NCBI RefSeq assembly: GCF_024298965.1
Contig: NZ_CP085193.1
Location: 806,001 to 870,000, forward strand
DNA from: Streptomyces rapamycinicus NRRL 5491
GTDB lineage: Bacteria > Actinomycetota > Actinomycetes > Streptomycetales > Streptomycetaceae
Direction of reading: 5' to 3'
DNA length: 64,000 nt
This document shows, in pieces, positions 8,395-16,817 of this stretch (position 1 is its first letter; each line of letters starts with the position of its first letter). Made by a program: the position numbers and the translations under genes. The notes under the pieces were generated by a model, which did not search any database, had not been told where the DNA came from, and saw nothing but the letters and a program-made list of their open reading frames with translations.

Positions 8395-9552
8395 GTGCGA
8401 GTTGTGGTCATCGGAGCCGGAGTGGTGGGCGCGGCGGTGGCGGCGGAGCTGGCCGCGCGTGGCGCCCGGGTCACCGTGCTGGAGGCCGCGCACCCCGGAG
8501 CGGGCACCACGGCGAACTCGTTCGCCTGGATCAACAGCGCGAACAAGGAGCCGGAGCCGTACTTCGCGCTCAACCGCGCCGGTATCCGCGCACACTACGA
8601 GTTGGCCGGGGACGGGGCGCCATGGTTCTTCCCCGCCGGAAACCTGGAGTGGGCGGTGACGGACCGCCACAAGGAGGTGCTGGCCGGGCGGGTGGCGCGG
8701 CTGACGGCCAGGGACTACCCGGTGGAGTGGATCACCGCTGAACGGGCCCGGGAGCTGGAGCCGGACCTCGCGGGCGCACCGTCCCACGCCGTGTTCGCCT
8801 TCTTCCCCGAGGAGGCGTACACCCTGCCCGTGCCGCTGCTGTCCCGGCTGCTGGGCGCCGCCAGGGACCGTGGCGCTACGGTGGCCGGCGGCGCCAGGGT
8901 CACCGCGATCGAACACGGCCCGACCGGAGCCACGGTCATCTGCTCCGACGGCGGCCGCCACCCGGCGGACACGGTGGTGAGCTGCGCGGGCCGGTGGACA
9001 CAGGAGGTGGCCCGACTGGCCGGTGCGCACGTCCCCATGGCGGATCCGGATCTGGCGGGCTCGGCCACGGTGGGCTTCCTCGCCACCACCGCACCGGCGC
9101 CCGCGCGGCTGTCGCGCGTGCTGACCGGCCCACGGCTGAACGTCCGCCCGGACGGCGGCGGTCGCCTGCTGCTCCAGGCCCTGGACCTGGACGCGACGGC
9201 GGACCCCGGCAAGCCGTACGCGCCCGACGGTGAGATCGCCACCGCCATGCTGGCCCGCCTGCCCGAGGTGCTGAACGGCGCCGAGGGCACCGTGGTGGAG
9301 AAGGTACGGGTCGGCCAGCGCGCCATGCCGGGCGACGGCTTCACGGTGGCGGGCTTCCCCGCCACCGGCGTTCCGTTCTATGTGGTGGCGACCCACAGCG
9401 GCATCACCCTGGCCCCGCTGCTCGGCCGCCTGGTCGCGGAGGAGCTCCACGGCGATGAGTCCCCCCTGCTGAAGGACTTCCGGCCCGGCCGCTTCACCTC
9501 GGGCGCGGTCCTGCCCCCACCGCCTCCGGCCCGCCGCCCGGGCGAACAGTGA
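8395..9552 (+). CDS. FAD-dependent oxidoreductase, DAO/glycine-oxidase family
   Basis: A 385-residue enzyme with an N-terminal Rossmann FAD motif (VVVIGAGVVGAAVAAELAA) and the C-terminal GHSGITL-like segment THSGITLAPLLG of D-amino-acid/glycine/sarcosine oxidases. GTG 8395 is set by AAGGAGGA at 8382-8389. It is the last gene of the GntR-ABC unit and probably oxidises the imported amine or amino acid, releasing an imine and hydrogen peroxide or passing electrons on. The substrate is not determinable from sequence. A strong hairpin follows the stop codon. Confidence 0.85.
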   Translation: MRVVVIGAGVVGAAVAAELAARGARVTVLEAAHPGAGTTANSFAWINSANKEPEPYFALNRAGIRAHYELAGDGAPWFFPAGNLEWAVTDRHKEVLAGRVARLTARDYPVEWITAERARELEPDLAGAPSHAVFAFFPEEAYTLPVPLLSRLLGAARDRGATVAGGARVTAIEHGPTGATVICSDGGRHPADTVVSCAGRWTQEVARLAGAHVPMADPDLAGSATVGFLATTAPAPARLSRVLTGPRLNVRPDGGGRLLLQALDLDATADPGKPYAPDGEIATAMLARLPEVLNGAEGTVVEKVRVGQRAMPGDGFTVAGFPATGVPFYVVATHSGITLAPLLGRLVAEELHGDESPLLKDFRPGRFTSGAVLPPPPPARRPGEQ

Positions 9553-9559
9553 GACAGGC

Positions 9560-9580
9560 GCCCGGAGCTGTGCTCCGGGC
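9560..9580 (+). terminator. Hairpin terminator after the oxidase operon
   Basis: GCCCGGAGC and GCTCCGGGC form a perfect 9-bp stem around a TGT loop, 7 bases after the oxidase stop codon. There is no T-run, which is usual in this GC-rich genus. The remaining 180 bases up to the SGNH gene hold no gene I can support. Confidence 0.65.
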
Positions 9581-9762
9581 CGCCATCCAGTCGATGGTCG
9601 ACTGGAGCGAATCACCGGCATCGTCCGGGCTGACGTGCTCGATGAACTGCGCCTGGCCGCCGTCCCGCCAGGCGGACACGATGACGCGCCGGGCGGTTCG
9701 CGCGGCCACGAGCAGCTGCTGGCGTCCTGCCCGTGGGAGGCCTGACCCGTTTCAAGAGGGTC

Positions 9763-10965
9763 TCAGGGGCCGTCGGCGCAGTCGAGTGCCGTGAGGTCGA
9801 TGGCATCGGCCAGCGCCTGCATCCCCTTGTCGTTGGGGTGCAGATGGTCGCCGTTGTCGAAGAACGGCAGGATGCGCTCGGGGTCGTAGGGGCTGCGCAG
9901 GGCGCGGTCGAAGTCGGTCACCGCGTCGAACTCACCGCCGCTTCGGACGAAGGCGTTGACCTCCTGGCGCACCCCCTCCGCGGCGGCGTCCCATTCGCTC
10001 CAGCCCTTGAAGGGCCCCACGGTGGCACCGACCACGCACCGGCCGGCCGCGTGCGCCCGCTCGATGATCCGGCGGTATCCGGCGATCATGTCCGCGGCGG
10101 TGACACCGGTGTGCGCCTTGATGTCGTTGACCCCCTCGAAGAGGAACACCGTCCGCACGCCCGGGAGGGACAGGACATCACGGTCGAGCCGGTTCAGGGC
10201 GCTCCGCCCGGCACCGTCGGCGAGTACCTTGTTGCCGGAGATCCCCTCGTTCGCCACTCCCTCGACGTCGGTGGCCGCCTGCCGCAACCGGCGTGCGAGG
10301 TAGTCGGGCCAGCGGCGGTTGAGGTCGGTGGTGGACTGCCAGCCGTCGGTGATGGAGTCGCCGAGCGCGGCCACGGCACCGGTCGCGGCGGACGTGCGGA
10401 CGGTGACGGCGTCGAGGTAGAACCAGGAGCCGGTGGTATCCGTCCAGTGCGCGGCGCTCTCCTCCTCCGTGTGGTCGCCCTGGGTCGTGTACGACGTCTG
10501 CATCGCCATCCCGTGCCCCGTCGCCGGACCGGCCGCGTCGGGGGTGTGGAGGCTGACGACCAGGTTGGTGGCGGCGGGCAGGCTGCCGGGCAGGGCGTCG
10601 CTGAGCGCCACCTCGCCCGCCGGGATGGTGACGGTGGGCCCGCCGCCGAAGGTCAGCCGACGGTTGCTGCCCCGCCTCAGCTCGGCGCCCGACTTCTGGA
10701 CCCCGGCATAGACGCTGTCGAGGGTCAGCGGCCGGTCGCCGAAGGCGTTGGAGAGGCGGATGCGCGGATCGCTTCCGCCGACACTGGTGTGCACGACCAT
10801 CCGGTAGCCGCGGTCCGGTGTCCCGCCTCCCGCGCGATCCGCGCTCGCCGCCCAGGTGACGACGTCATGCCGGCCGCCCGCCGCCGCGGCGGGTGTGGCG
10901 TGCAGCGCGGCGGCCGCGAGCAGTACGGCGCCGAGGCCACCGATGGCGGCGCGGCGAGCCGTCAT
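9763..10965 (-). CDS. Secreted SGNH/GDSL hydrolase (esterase)
   Basis: A 400-residue secreted esterase. Residues 1-29 are a signal peptide (RRAAIGGLGAVLLAAAALHA, cleavage near AAAAG). An N-terminal beta-rich domain of about 160 residues precedes the SGNH hydrolase domain: the GDSITDGW block carries the nucleophile Ser at about residue 204, FLFEGVNDI is the GxND block, and DHLHPND near the C-terminus holds the Asp-His pair. Start ATG 10965 overlaps the stop of the GH95 gene (ATGA), so the two are translationally coupled. It may deacylate glycans attacked by the neighbouring glycosidases. Confidence 0.88.
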   Translation of the reverse strand: MTARRAAIGGLGAVLLAAAALHATPAAAAGGRHDVVTWAASADRAGGGTPDRGYRMVVHTSVGGSDPRIRLSNAFGDRPLTLDSVYAGVQKSGAELRRGSNRRLTFGGGPTVTIPAGEVALSDALPGSLPAATNLVVSLHTPDAAGPATGHGMAMQTSYTTQGDHTEEESAAHWTDTTGSWFYLDAVTVRTSAATGAVAALGDSITDGWQSTTDLNRRWPDYLARRLRQAATDVEGVANEGISGNKVLADGAGRSALNRLDRDVLSLPGVRTVFLFEGVNDIKAHTGVTAADMIAGYRRIIERAHAAGRCVVGATVGPFKGWSEWDAAAEGVRQEVNAFVRSGGEFDAVTDFDRALRSPYDPERILPFFDNGDHLHPNDKGMQALADAIDLTALDCADGP

Positions 10966-13385
10966 CGGGCGAGCCCCTTGAGCGTGACGGACGCGCCGGG
11001 CGCCAGGCGGACCGTACGGGAGGTGGAGCCATGGGCCACCGTGGTCGTCCGGCCACCGACGCTGCGGATCGTGACCGACGTCGGCACCCCCTGCTCCCAG
11101 CGCAGATCGACGACGAAGCCGCCCCGCGCGGCCAGTCCCGTGACCGAGCCGGACGCGGCCCAGGCGTCGGGCAGGGCGGGGAGCAGTTCCAGGTGGCCGG
11201 GGCGGGAGTACAGCAGCATCTCGCTCATCGCGGCCGGGGTGCCGAAGTTGGCGTCGATCTGGAAGATGCCACGGCCCTTCTCCACCTCGTAGATGTCGAA
11301 GAGGTTGAACGCGGTGCCGTTGCTGCCGTCCGTGGAGGGGCGGAGGTTGTTGGCCACGAGCTGATATGCCGTGTCGGCGTCCTTCAGCCGCGCCCAGCAC
11401 GCGGCCCGCCAGGCGTTGGCCCAGCCGAAGCTGTTCATGCCGCGCGCGGTGAGCAGGGCGGTGGCCCCGTCCACGAGCTCCTGGGGAGTGGAGCCGTCGG
11501 GGCGGATGCGGTCGCCGGGGAACAGGCCGATCAGCGGCGACAGATGGCGGTGGGTGGTCTCCCCGAGGTTGTCGGGGGACATCCACTCCTGGAGCCAGCC
11601 GGTCTTCGGGCTCACCTCCGGCAGGTACAGCTTCTTCCGCAGCGAGGCGATGGTGTCCGCGTAGCCGGTGTCCTTCTTCAGCTCGGCGGCCGCGGCGGCG
11701 AAGTTGCCGAACAGCGCCCACACCAGCTCCTGGGCGTAGGTGATGCCCTTGGCGTCCTGCGGGCCGTGTTCTGGCGACCAGTCCTTGTCGTCGATGAGCA
11801 CCTCCCTGGAGGTGTTGGGGAGGGTGGTGGTGAGCAGCCGCGCCTCCCAGAACTCGCAGGCGCCCTTGAGCAGCGGGTAGATCTTCGCCAGATACGCCCG
11901 CGACTGGGTGTACTCGTAGTGCTCGTACAGGCTGTTGCTCAGCCAGGCGTTGCTCGCCGGATGCCACCACCAGCCGCTTCCGCCGTGGATGTTGGTGGAG
12001 AAGGCGACGGTCCAGCCGGCGACCTTTCCGGTGGAGTTGCGGTAGCGGTTGCGCGGGTCGTTGAAGAGTTCGTGGGTGAGCCCGGCCCAGGACGGGAGTT
12101 GGGCGAGGCAGTAGTCGGCGAAGGCGTCGAAGCACGGGGACAGGCCCGCGCGGTCGGCCATCCAGTAGTTCATCTGGATGTTGATGTCGGTGTGGTAGTC
12201 GCCCATCCAGTCCGGGTCGTTGCCGTCCAGCCACAGGCCCTGGAGGTTCAGGGGGAGGCCGTCGCGCGAGCCGGAGATCATCAGATAGCGGCTGAACTGG
12301 AGGTAGGCCGCCTCCAGTTCGGGGTCGGGCACACCGTCCCGGGCGCGTGCGACGAGGCGCGCCCAGGTGTCCAGGGAGCGCTGGGCGTCCGTGGAGGTGC
12401 CGAGCGAAAGGGTGAACCGCTCGTACAGGCGGCGGTAGTCGGCGACATGGGTGCGCCGCAGAGTGTCCGCCGAGTGCCGGGCGGCGGCGAGCACCTTCGT
12501 ACGGGCCAGCTTCTCGGGGTCGAGGGTGGGGTCGCGGTAGCCGCGGTCGGCGTCGGGCGCGTAGTTGGTGCCGCCGCTGACCACAACGGTGAGGTCCGCG
12601 CAGCCGGAGAAGTCGACGCGGGTGCCGTTGACACGGACCCGGCCGCCGCTGCCGTACGCCGTGACCGCCGCGCCGTATCGCAGGCCGTTGGGGAAGGACG
12701 CGCCGAACGACTCCGCGCTCGCGGGCTTTTCGCCGTGGGTGCCCTCCAGGATGACGCTTCCGGTGTAGCGGCCGCCACCGCTCTGTGTGAAGTGCAGGAC
12801 GATCGCGTCATCGGGGTGGCTGGCGAAGATCTGCCGCCGGTAGGTGACGCCGGAGCGGACGTAGGAGCTGGTGACCAGCCCTTGCGCGAGGTCGAGGCTG
12901 CGGCGGTAGCCGTTGACACCGGACAGGTCGTGGTCGGGGATGTCCACGGTGAGCCGGGCCAGCAGGGTGAACGAGCCGAAGTCGCCGCGCCCGTAGGGGA
13001 ATTGGCCATCGGCGTCGAGGGTGTCGTTGAGGCCGCCGGTCCACATCGTGGCGTCGGTGATCAGCAGCAGCTCGTGGCCGGGGTCGTTGCTCGCGAGGGC
13101 GCCGAGGCGGCCGTTGCCGACCGGCAGGCCCTGCTCGATCAGCGAGCCCTCGTCGCCGGGGGCCCGCCACCACAGCTCGTCGTGTGAGGTGCCGGCGAGC
13201 GGCGGGGTGTCGGCCGGGCGCCGGGGCGCGGCGGATGCGGTGAAGGCGGGCAGGGCACCGAGGGTCAGGGTGAGTCCGGCCGTCGCCACGAGGGACAGCG
13301 CGGTTCGTCTGCTGGGGTCCGTGCCGGAGCCTCCGCAGAGGTCTCCGTCGGGGTCTCCGCCGGTGTCGGTCGGGCGGGGGTTCAT
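10962..13385 (-). CDS. GH95 family glycoside hydrolase, alpha-L-fucosidase type
   Basis: An 807-residue exported enzyme. A twin-arginine signal (SRRTALSLVATAGLTLTLGA) is followed by the GH95 N-terminal domain (DELWWRAPGDE, GLPVGNGRLGAL, TDATMWTGG) and the (alpha/alpha)6 barrel (DYHTDINIQMNYWMAD, HLSPLIGLFPGDRI, FNLFDI, ANFGTPAAMSEMLL). GH95 inverting enzymes use an Asn-X-Asn pair in TNIN; here the first Asn is Asp (TDIN), while the second is kept. Specificity could therefore be alpha-L-fucose, alpha-L-galactose or a relative. ATG 13385 is preferred to the upstream ATG 13421 because GGAG lies 5 bases before it. A terminator-like hairpin lies between it and the GH27 gene, so it probably has its own promoter. 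Confidence 0.88.
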   Translation of the reverse strand: MNPRPTDTGGDPDGDLCGGSGTDPSRRTALSLVATAGLTLTLGALPAFTASAAPRRPADTPPLAGTSHDELWWRAPGDEGSLIEQGLPVGNGRLGALASNDPGHELLLITDATMWTGGLNDTLDADGQFPYGRGDFGSFTLLARLTVDIPDHDLSGVNGYRRSLDLAQGLVTSSYVRSGVTYRRQIFASHPDDAIVLHFTQSGGGRYTGSVILEGTHGEKPASAESFGASFPNGLRYGAAVTAYGSGGRVRVNGTRVDFSGCADLTVVVSGGTNYAPDADRGYRDPTLDPEKLARTKVLAAARHSADTLRRTHVADYRRLYERFTLSLGTSTDAQRSLDTWARLVARARDGVPDPELEAAYLQFSRYLMISGSRDGLPLNLQGLWLDGNDPDWMGDYHTDINIQMNYWMADRAGLSPCFDAFADYCLAQLPSWAGLTHELFNDPRNRYRNSTGKVAGWTVAFSTNIHGGSGWWWHPASNAWLSNSLYEHYEYTQSRAYLAKIYPLLKGACEFWEARLLTTTLPNTSREVLIDDKDWSPEHGPQDAKGITYAQELVWALFGNFAAAAAELKKDTGYADTIASLRKKLYLPEVSPKTGWLQEWMSPDNLGETTHRHLSPLIGLFPGDRIRPDGSTPQELVDGATALLTARGMNSFGWANAWRAACWARLKDADTAYQLVANNLRPSTDGSNGTAFNLFDIYEVEKGRGIFQIDANFGTPAAMSEMLLYSRPGHLELLPALPDAWAASGSVTGLAARGGFVVDLRWEQGVPTSVTIRSVGGRTTTVAHGSTSRTVRLAPGASVTLKGLAR

Positions 13386-13419
13386 GGCGGCTCCGGGCGT
13401 CTGAGATCGGCAGATCGGC

Positions 13420-13449
13420 AAGGGGCCCGGCCGAGGGGCCGGGCCCCTT
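13420..13449 (-). terminator. Perfect 13-bp hairpin between GH27 and GH95 genes
   Basis: AAGGGGCCCGGCC and its exact complement flank a GAGG loop, 5 bases beyond the stop codon of the GH27 gene. It should terminate or attenuate transcription from the GH27 gene before GH95. Confidence 0.8.
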
Positions 13450-13454
13450 GGGGT

Positions 13455-15275
13455 TCAGGAGGACTTCGGTACGTCGATCCGGTCGATGTCCGGTGCGTAG
13501 CCGGAACCGCTGTCGAACGTGATGGTGTTGGAGCCGGCCTTGAGCGTCACCGGAACGTAGACACTATTGACGGTGGACCAGTCGCCTGTCGAGGGGAACT
13601 TGTGGCGGGTGGCGCCGCCGCCGTTGGCCGAGACTTCGGCGGAGCGGGCGTCACCGCTGACGTAGCCGACCTTGATCTGGTAGGTGCCGGTCTTGTCCGC
13701 GACGACGTTGTTGATGGTCAGCTTGGACCCGGTGTAGAGGTTGCCGACCTTGTGGCCTTCGGAGCAGGCCGGGCAGTCGGCCACGGAAGCGTTGCCGCCG
13801 AGGGTGTTCGCGGGGGACTCGGCCTCGATACCGGTCCACGTGAGCGCGTCACCGCGCGGGGTGACCGTGAAGAGGCGGGAGCCGTGGGCGGGCAGGGCCT
13901 GGGTGGTCCGGTTCTTGTGGGTGCCGAGGTTCTCGTGGTTCCACAGATCCCGGACCGCGGCCTTGCCGGTGAAGCCGAGCGCCGACCAGTCCGCGGTCAC
14001 CGAGGCGGGCCTGTCGGCGAGGTTGAACAGGGCGACGGTGTAGCTGCCGTCGTGGTTCTTCGCGGCCCACACCTGCTGGGGGTCGGACGGTGTGACCGGC
14101 CGCGCGGGCGGGGTGTCGCCCTGGTTGACGGCGATGACCTCACGGTTGGTCAGCAGCGACAGCCCGTAGGCGTCCAGTTTGGTCACATCGTCGCCGGTGT
14201 AGAGCGGGGACTTGGCGATCGCCCACAACGTGGCGTAGCTCTGCCGCTCGGCCTTGGTCAGGCCGTCCATCTCGCCATTGCCCACATCGAGGGAGTCGAG
14301 GTCGTTCCAGCCGCCGGGGCCGGCGTGCCGGGTCCAGGCCGGGGTGTCGTCCCAGCGGTCGTCGACGGAGTTCTCCCAGCTGACGAGCGTGTTGCAGTAG
14401 CACTCGACATCGGTGTCGACGCGCCAGCCGTTGGAGTGCTTCTTCCAGTCGTCGGCGTGCCCGATGTCCAGGGACCAGGACAGCTCCAGGTGGATGGGGC
14501 GGCCGGTGGCGGAGATCGCCTTCTGCCAGGCGGCCACGTCGGCGACGTTGTCGTAGTTGTCGCCGCTCTTGAAGGAGCCGGGGCCCACACCGTCGAGCTT
14601 GAGGAAGTCATAGCCCCAGTCGGCGAACATCCGCGCCTGGGAGTCGATGTACTTCTGTGCGCAGGGATCCGAAAAGTCGATCTTGTACGCGCTGTCCCAG
14701 CCGTTGGTGGTGCGCAGATCGTCGTAGACGATGTCGGCGGTGGTGCAGCCCTCGGCGTTCCAGATCGGCACCCTGCCCCCGCCGTACGCCTCCTTCTCCA
14801 GGCCGACGGGCAGATAGATACCCGCCTTGAGGCCCTTGGAGTGGATGCGGTCGGCGACCGGCTTCATGCCGCTGGGGAACCGCACCGGGTCGGCCTTCTG
14901 CCGGCCGTACTCGTCGAACTCGGGTGTCCACGCGTAGTCGCGCCACCAGCCGGCATCGATGTTGACGTACTCGTATCCGTACTTCTTGAGCTTGGTGGCG
15001 AGGGCGTCGGTCTGCTTGAGGACGTTCGCCTCGGTGAGGTAGCTGTAGTCGCCGTTCGGGTTGAGGCCCGGGTACTTCGACGACTGCATGCTCCAACTGG
15101 ACCAGCCCATATAGGGCTTGGCGGCGACGGTGGCCGAGGATGCCGGGGTGGCGTTGCCGTTGCCGGGCTGTGCCCGCGCGGCCGGGGCGGCCGTGCCGAG
15201 GCCCGCGGCGAGGGCCAGGACGACGAGGGATCTCAGCCCGCGTACGGGCATGACGGGGTACGAGGGTGACCGCAT
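13455..15275 (-). CDS. Secreted GH27 alpha-galactosidase with C-terminal CBM
   Basis: A 606-residue secreted enzyme. The signal peptide spans about residues 1-35 (LRSLVVLALAAGLGTAAPAA). The GH27 (beta/alpha)8 domain shows MGWSSWS, YVNIDAGWW, DFLKLDGVG (nucleophile Asp) and RVDTDVECYCN (acid/base region), followed by an antiparallel beta domain. The last ~130 residues (IEAESPANTLGG, GSKLTINNVVADKTGTYQIK, GYAPDIDRIDV) form a CBM35/CBM6-type carbohydrate-binding module. ATG 15275 has an AGGAGG just upstream. Its product would release terminal alpha-galactose outside the cell; imported oligosaccharides could then meet the cytoplasmic GH36 enzyme encoded nearby. Confidence 0.92.
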   Translation of the reverse strand: MRSPSYPVMPVRGLRSLVVLALAAGLGTAAPAARAQPGNGNATPASSATVAAKPYMGWSSWSMQSSKYPGLNPNGDYSYLTEANVLKQTDALATKLKKYGYEYVNIDAGWWRDYAWTPEFDEYGRQKADPVRFPSGMKPVADRIHSKGLKAGIYLPVGLEKEAYGGGRVPIWNAEGCTTADIVYDDLRTTNGWDSAYKIDFSDPCAQKYIDSQARMFADWGYDFLKLDGVGPGSFKSGDNYDNVADVAAWQKAISATGRPIHLELSWSLDIGHADDWKKHSNGWRVDTDVECYCNTLVSWENSVDDRWDDTPAWTRHAGPGGWNDLDSLDVGNGEMDGLTKAERQSYATLWAIAKSPLYTGDDVTKLDAYGLSLLTNREVIAVNQGDTPPARPVTPSDPQQVWAAKNHDGSYTVALFNLADRPASVTADWSALGFTGKAAVRDLWNHENLGTHKNRTTQALPAHGSRLFTVTPRGDALTWTGIEAESPANTLGGNASVADCPACSEGHKVGNLYTGSKLTINNVVADKTGTYQIKVGYVSGDARSAEVSANGGGATRHKFPSTGDWSTVNSVYVPVTLKAGSNTITFDSGSGYAPDIDRIDVPKSS

Positions 15276-15408
15276 GGGTCTGCCTCCTGGGGTGCGGTTC
15301 GGGGAACGGGGTGGCGGGAGATGCGGCGGGATCCGGGGCGCGCGGCGGCGGAGGCTGCCCTTGTCCCGGCCGACGGCGAGGGGGCTGCTGCTCTCCTCCT
15401 CGTCCGCG

Positions 15409-16584
15409 CTAGTTCGCGTCCGATCTGATGAAGGACTGGATGGCGGTGGCCGCGGCTCCACGGGCCCACTCGTCGAAGGGCAGTGGCCTGGTCCGTACAT
15501 CGCACTGCGCCGCGGAGCCGAAGGCCGCCGTGGCGAAGGCGGCACGGATGTGGTCGGCGAACAGGTCGTAGGCGGCCAGCCCCTCGCCGGAGATGATCAC
15601 GCGTTCGGGGCCGAGCAGATTGGTGACGGTGGCGATACCGCGGCCGATGGCGTCCCCTGCCCGTGCGTAGACCTCCCGTGCGCCGACGACGCCGTCGTGG
15701 GCCAGTCCGGCGGCCTCGACCGCGTCGGCCACCTGGACCCCCGTGGCCGCGCGGACCTGGCGGACGATGGCGTCGTCGCTCGCGATGGCCTCCACACAGC
15801 CGCGGTTGCCGCAGTGGCAGCGGGGGCCCGCCGGGTCGACGGTGACGTGTCCGATCTCGCCGGCCACGCCGTGGGCCCCGGCCACCACCCTGCCGTGGAC
15901 CACGAGACCGCAGCCGATGCCCGCGCCGACCGTCACGACGGCGAAGCCGGACAGTCCCACGCCCGCCCCGAACCACTGCTCGGCCACGGTCAGCGCGCGC
16001 ACGTCGTTGTCGACGGTCACCGGCAGACCCGTGGTCATGGCGGCGAGTTCGGCGAGTGGCACATCGCGCCACTCCAGGAAGGGCGAGTAGCGCACCACGC
16101 CCTCGGCCCGGTCCACATCGCCGGAGACGGCCATGCCCAGGCCCGCGACGCGCACGCCGAGGCCGTCCGCCTCGATGAGCAACTCCCGGACGAGTTCCGC
16201 GGCCGTCCCCAGCACCGCCCTGGGGTCCCGGGCGGGGAGCGGGATGTGCCGGGCGACGAGGATCCGGCAGCACAGGTCGGTGAGCACACCGATGATCGTG
16301 TCCCCGGTCGCCTTGACCCCGATGAACAGCGCGCGGCCGCCATCCACCCGCACCAGGTTCGCGGGCCGCCCGAGTGCCGGGCGCGCGCCCTCGTCCACGT
16401 CCTCCACCAGGTAGCCGGCCTCGATCAGGGGACGGACCGCCTTGGTGACAGCCGCGGCCGACAGCCCCGCCCGCCGCGCCACTTCCAGGCGGGTGAGGGG
16501 GCCCTGCGACAGGACCGTGGTGAAGATCTGCGAGGCGGCCGACGTGTGCGCCGGGAACGACTCGACAGCGGGGGGCGAGGACAT
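15409..16584 (-). CDS. ROK-family transcriptional repressor
   Basis: A 391-residue regulator. The N-terminal winged helix (GPLTRLEVARRAGLSAAAVT, residues about 25-65) is followed by a sugar-kinase-like ROK domain with GVKATGDTIIGV, VTVGAGIGCGLVV, and the zinc site GHVTVDP...CHCGNRGCVE. Repressors of this kind respond to mono- or disaccharides. The gene is divergent from the GH36 gene and upstream of the secreted glycosidases, so it probably controls the whole galactoside block. ATG 16584 falls within about one base of the start expected from the promoter at 16592-16620, so the mRNA is probably leaderless and no Shine-Dalgarno is needed. Confidence 0.9.
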   Translation of the reverse strand: MSSPPAVESFPAHTSAASQIFTTVLSQGPLTRLEVARRAGLSAAAVTKAVRPLIEAGYLVEDVDEGARPALGRPANLVRVDGGRALFIGVKATGDTIIGVLTDLCCRILVARHIPLPARDPRAVLGTAAELVRELLIEADGLGVRVAGLGMAVSGDVDRAEGVVRYSPFLEWRDVPLAELAAMTTGLPVTVDNDVRALTVAEQWFGAGVGLSGFAVVTVGAGIGCGLVVHGRVVAGAHGVAGEIGHVTVDPAGPRCHCGNRGCVEAIASDDAIVRQVRAATGVQVADAVEAAGLAHDGVVGAREVYARAGDAIGRGIATVTNLLGPERVIISGEGLAAYDLFADHIRAAFATAAFGSAAQCDVRTRPLPFDEWARGAAATAIQSFIRSDAN

Positions 16585-16591
16585 GGCCGGG

Positions 16592-16620
16592 AACCTAGGC
16601 TCCTTATTTTCCGCTGTCAA
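16592..16620 (-). promoter_or_regulatory. HrdB-type promoter for the ROK gene
   Basis: On the minus strand TTGACA (16620-16615) and TAGGTT (16597-16592) are separated by 17 bases, close to the Streptomyces sigma-70 consensus. Transcription should begin about 7 bases past the -10 box, at or next to the ATG at 16584. Confidence 0.75.
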
Positions 16621-16676
16621 TGAAAGAAGCAGGAATCTCCTGAGGATTGCCTGTGAGCCCCGATTCCGATTCCAAA

Positions 16677-16725
16677 GCATGACTCATGCCGGGGTGTTGA
16701 CATGCGTTCGAAGGTCTCGTTGGCT
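16677..16725 (+). promoter_or_regulatory. Palindrome and possible promoter of the GH36 gene
   Basis: GCATGACTCATGC (16677-16689) is a perfect 6-1-6 palindrome. Seven bases further on, TTGACA (16697-16702) could be a -35 box; 17 bases later only a weak TTGGCT is found as -10. The palindrome is a candidate ROK operator in the divergent region. The promoter part is less certain than the palindrome. Confidence 0.45.
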
Positions 16726-16817
16726 TACTGGGCGACCCTCTTCTCCCACTCGCCGAGCGCCCCGCATCCGTACGCCGCACCCGCCGCTCCCCCGCCGCCC
16801 TTCGAACGTGAGGCCCG

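Noticed and set aside
9553..9762. A minus-strand frame with ARRVIVSAWRDGGQAQFIEH
   Set aside because: It is short, has no start or partner, overlaps the terminator after the oxidase gene, and I recognise no family. It may be a decayed fragment, but the evidence is too thin.
9733..13187. Long plus-strand frames across the SGNH and GH95 genes
   Set aside because: They are antisense shadows of GC-rich coding DNA; the minus-strand frames carry signal peptides and catalytic motifs and these do not.
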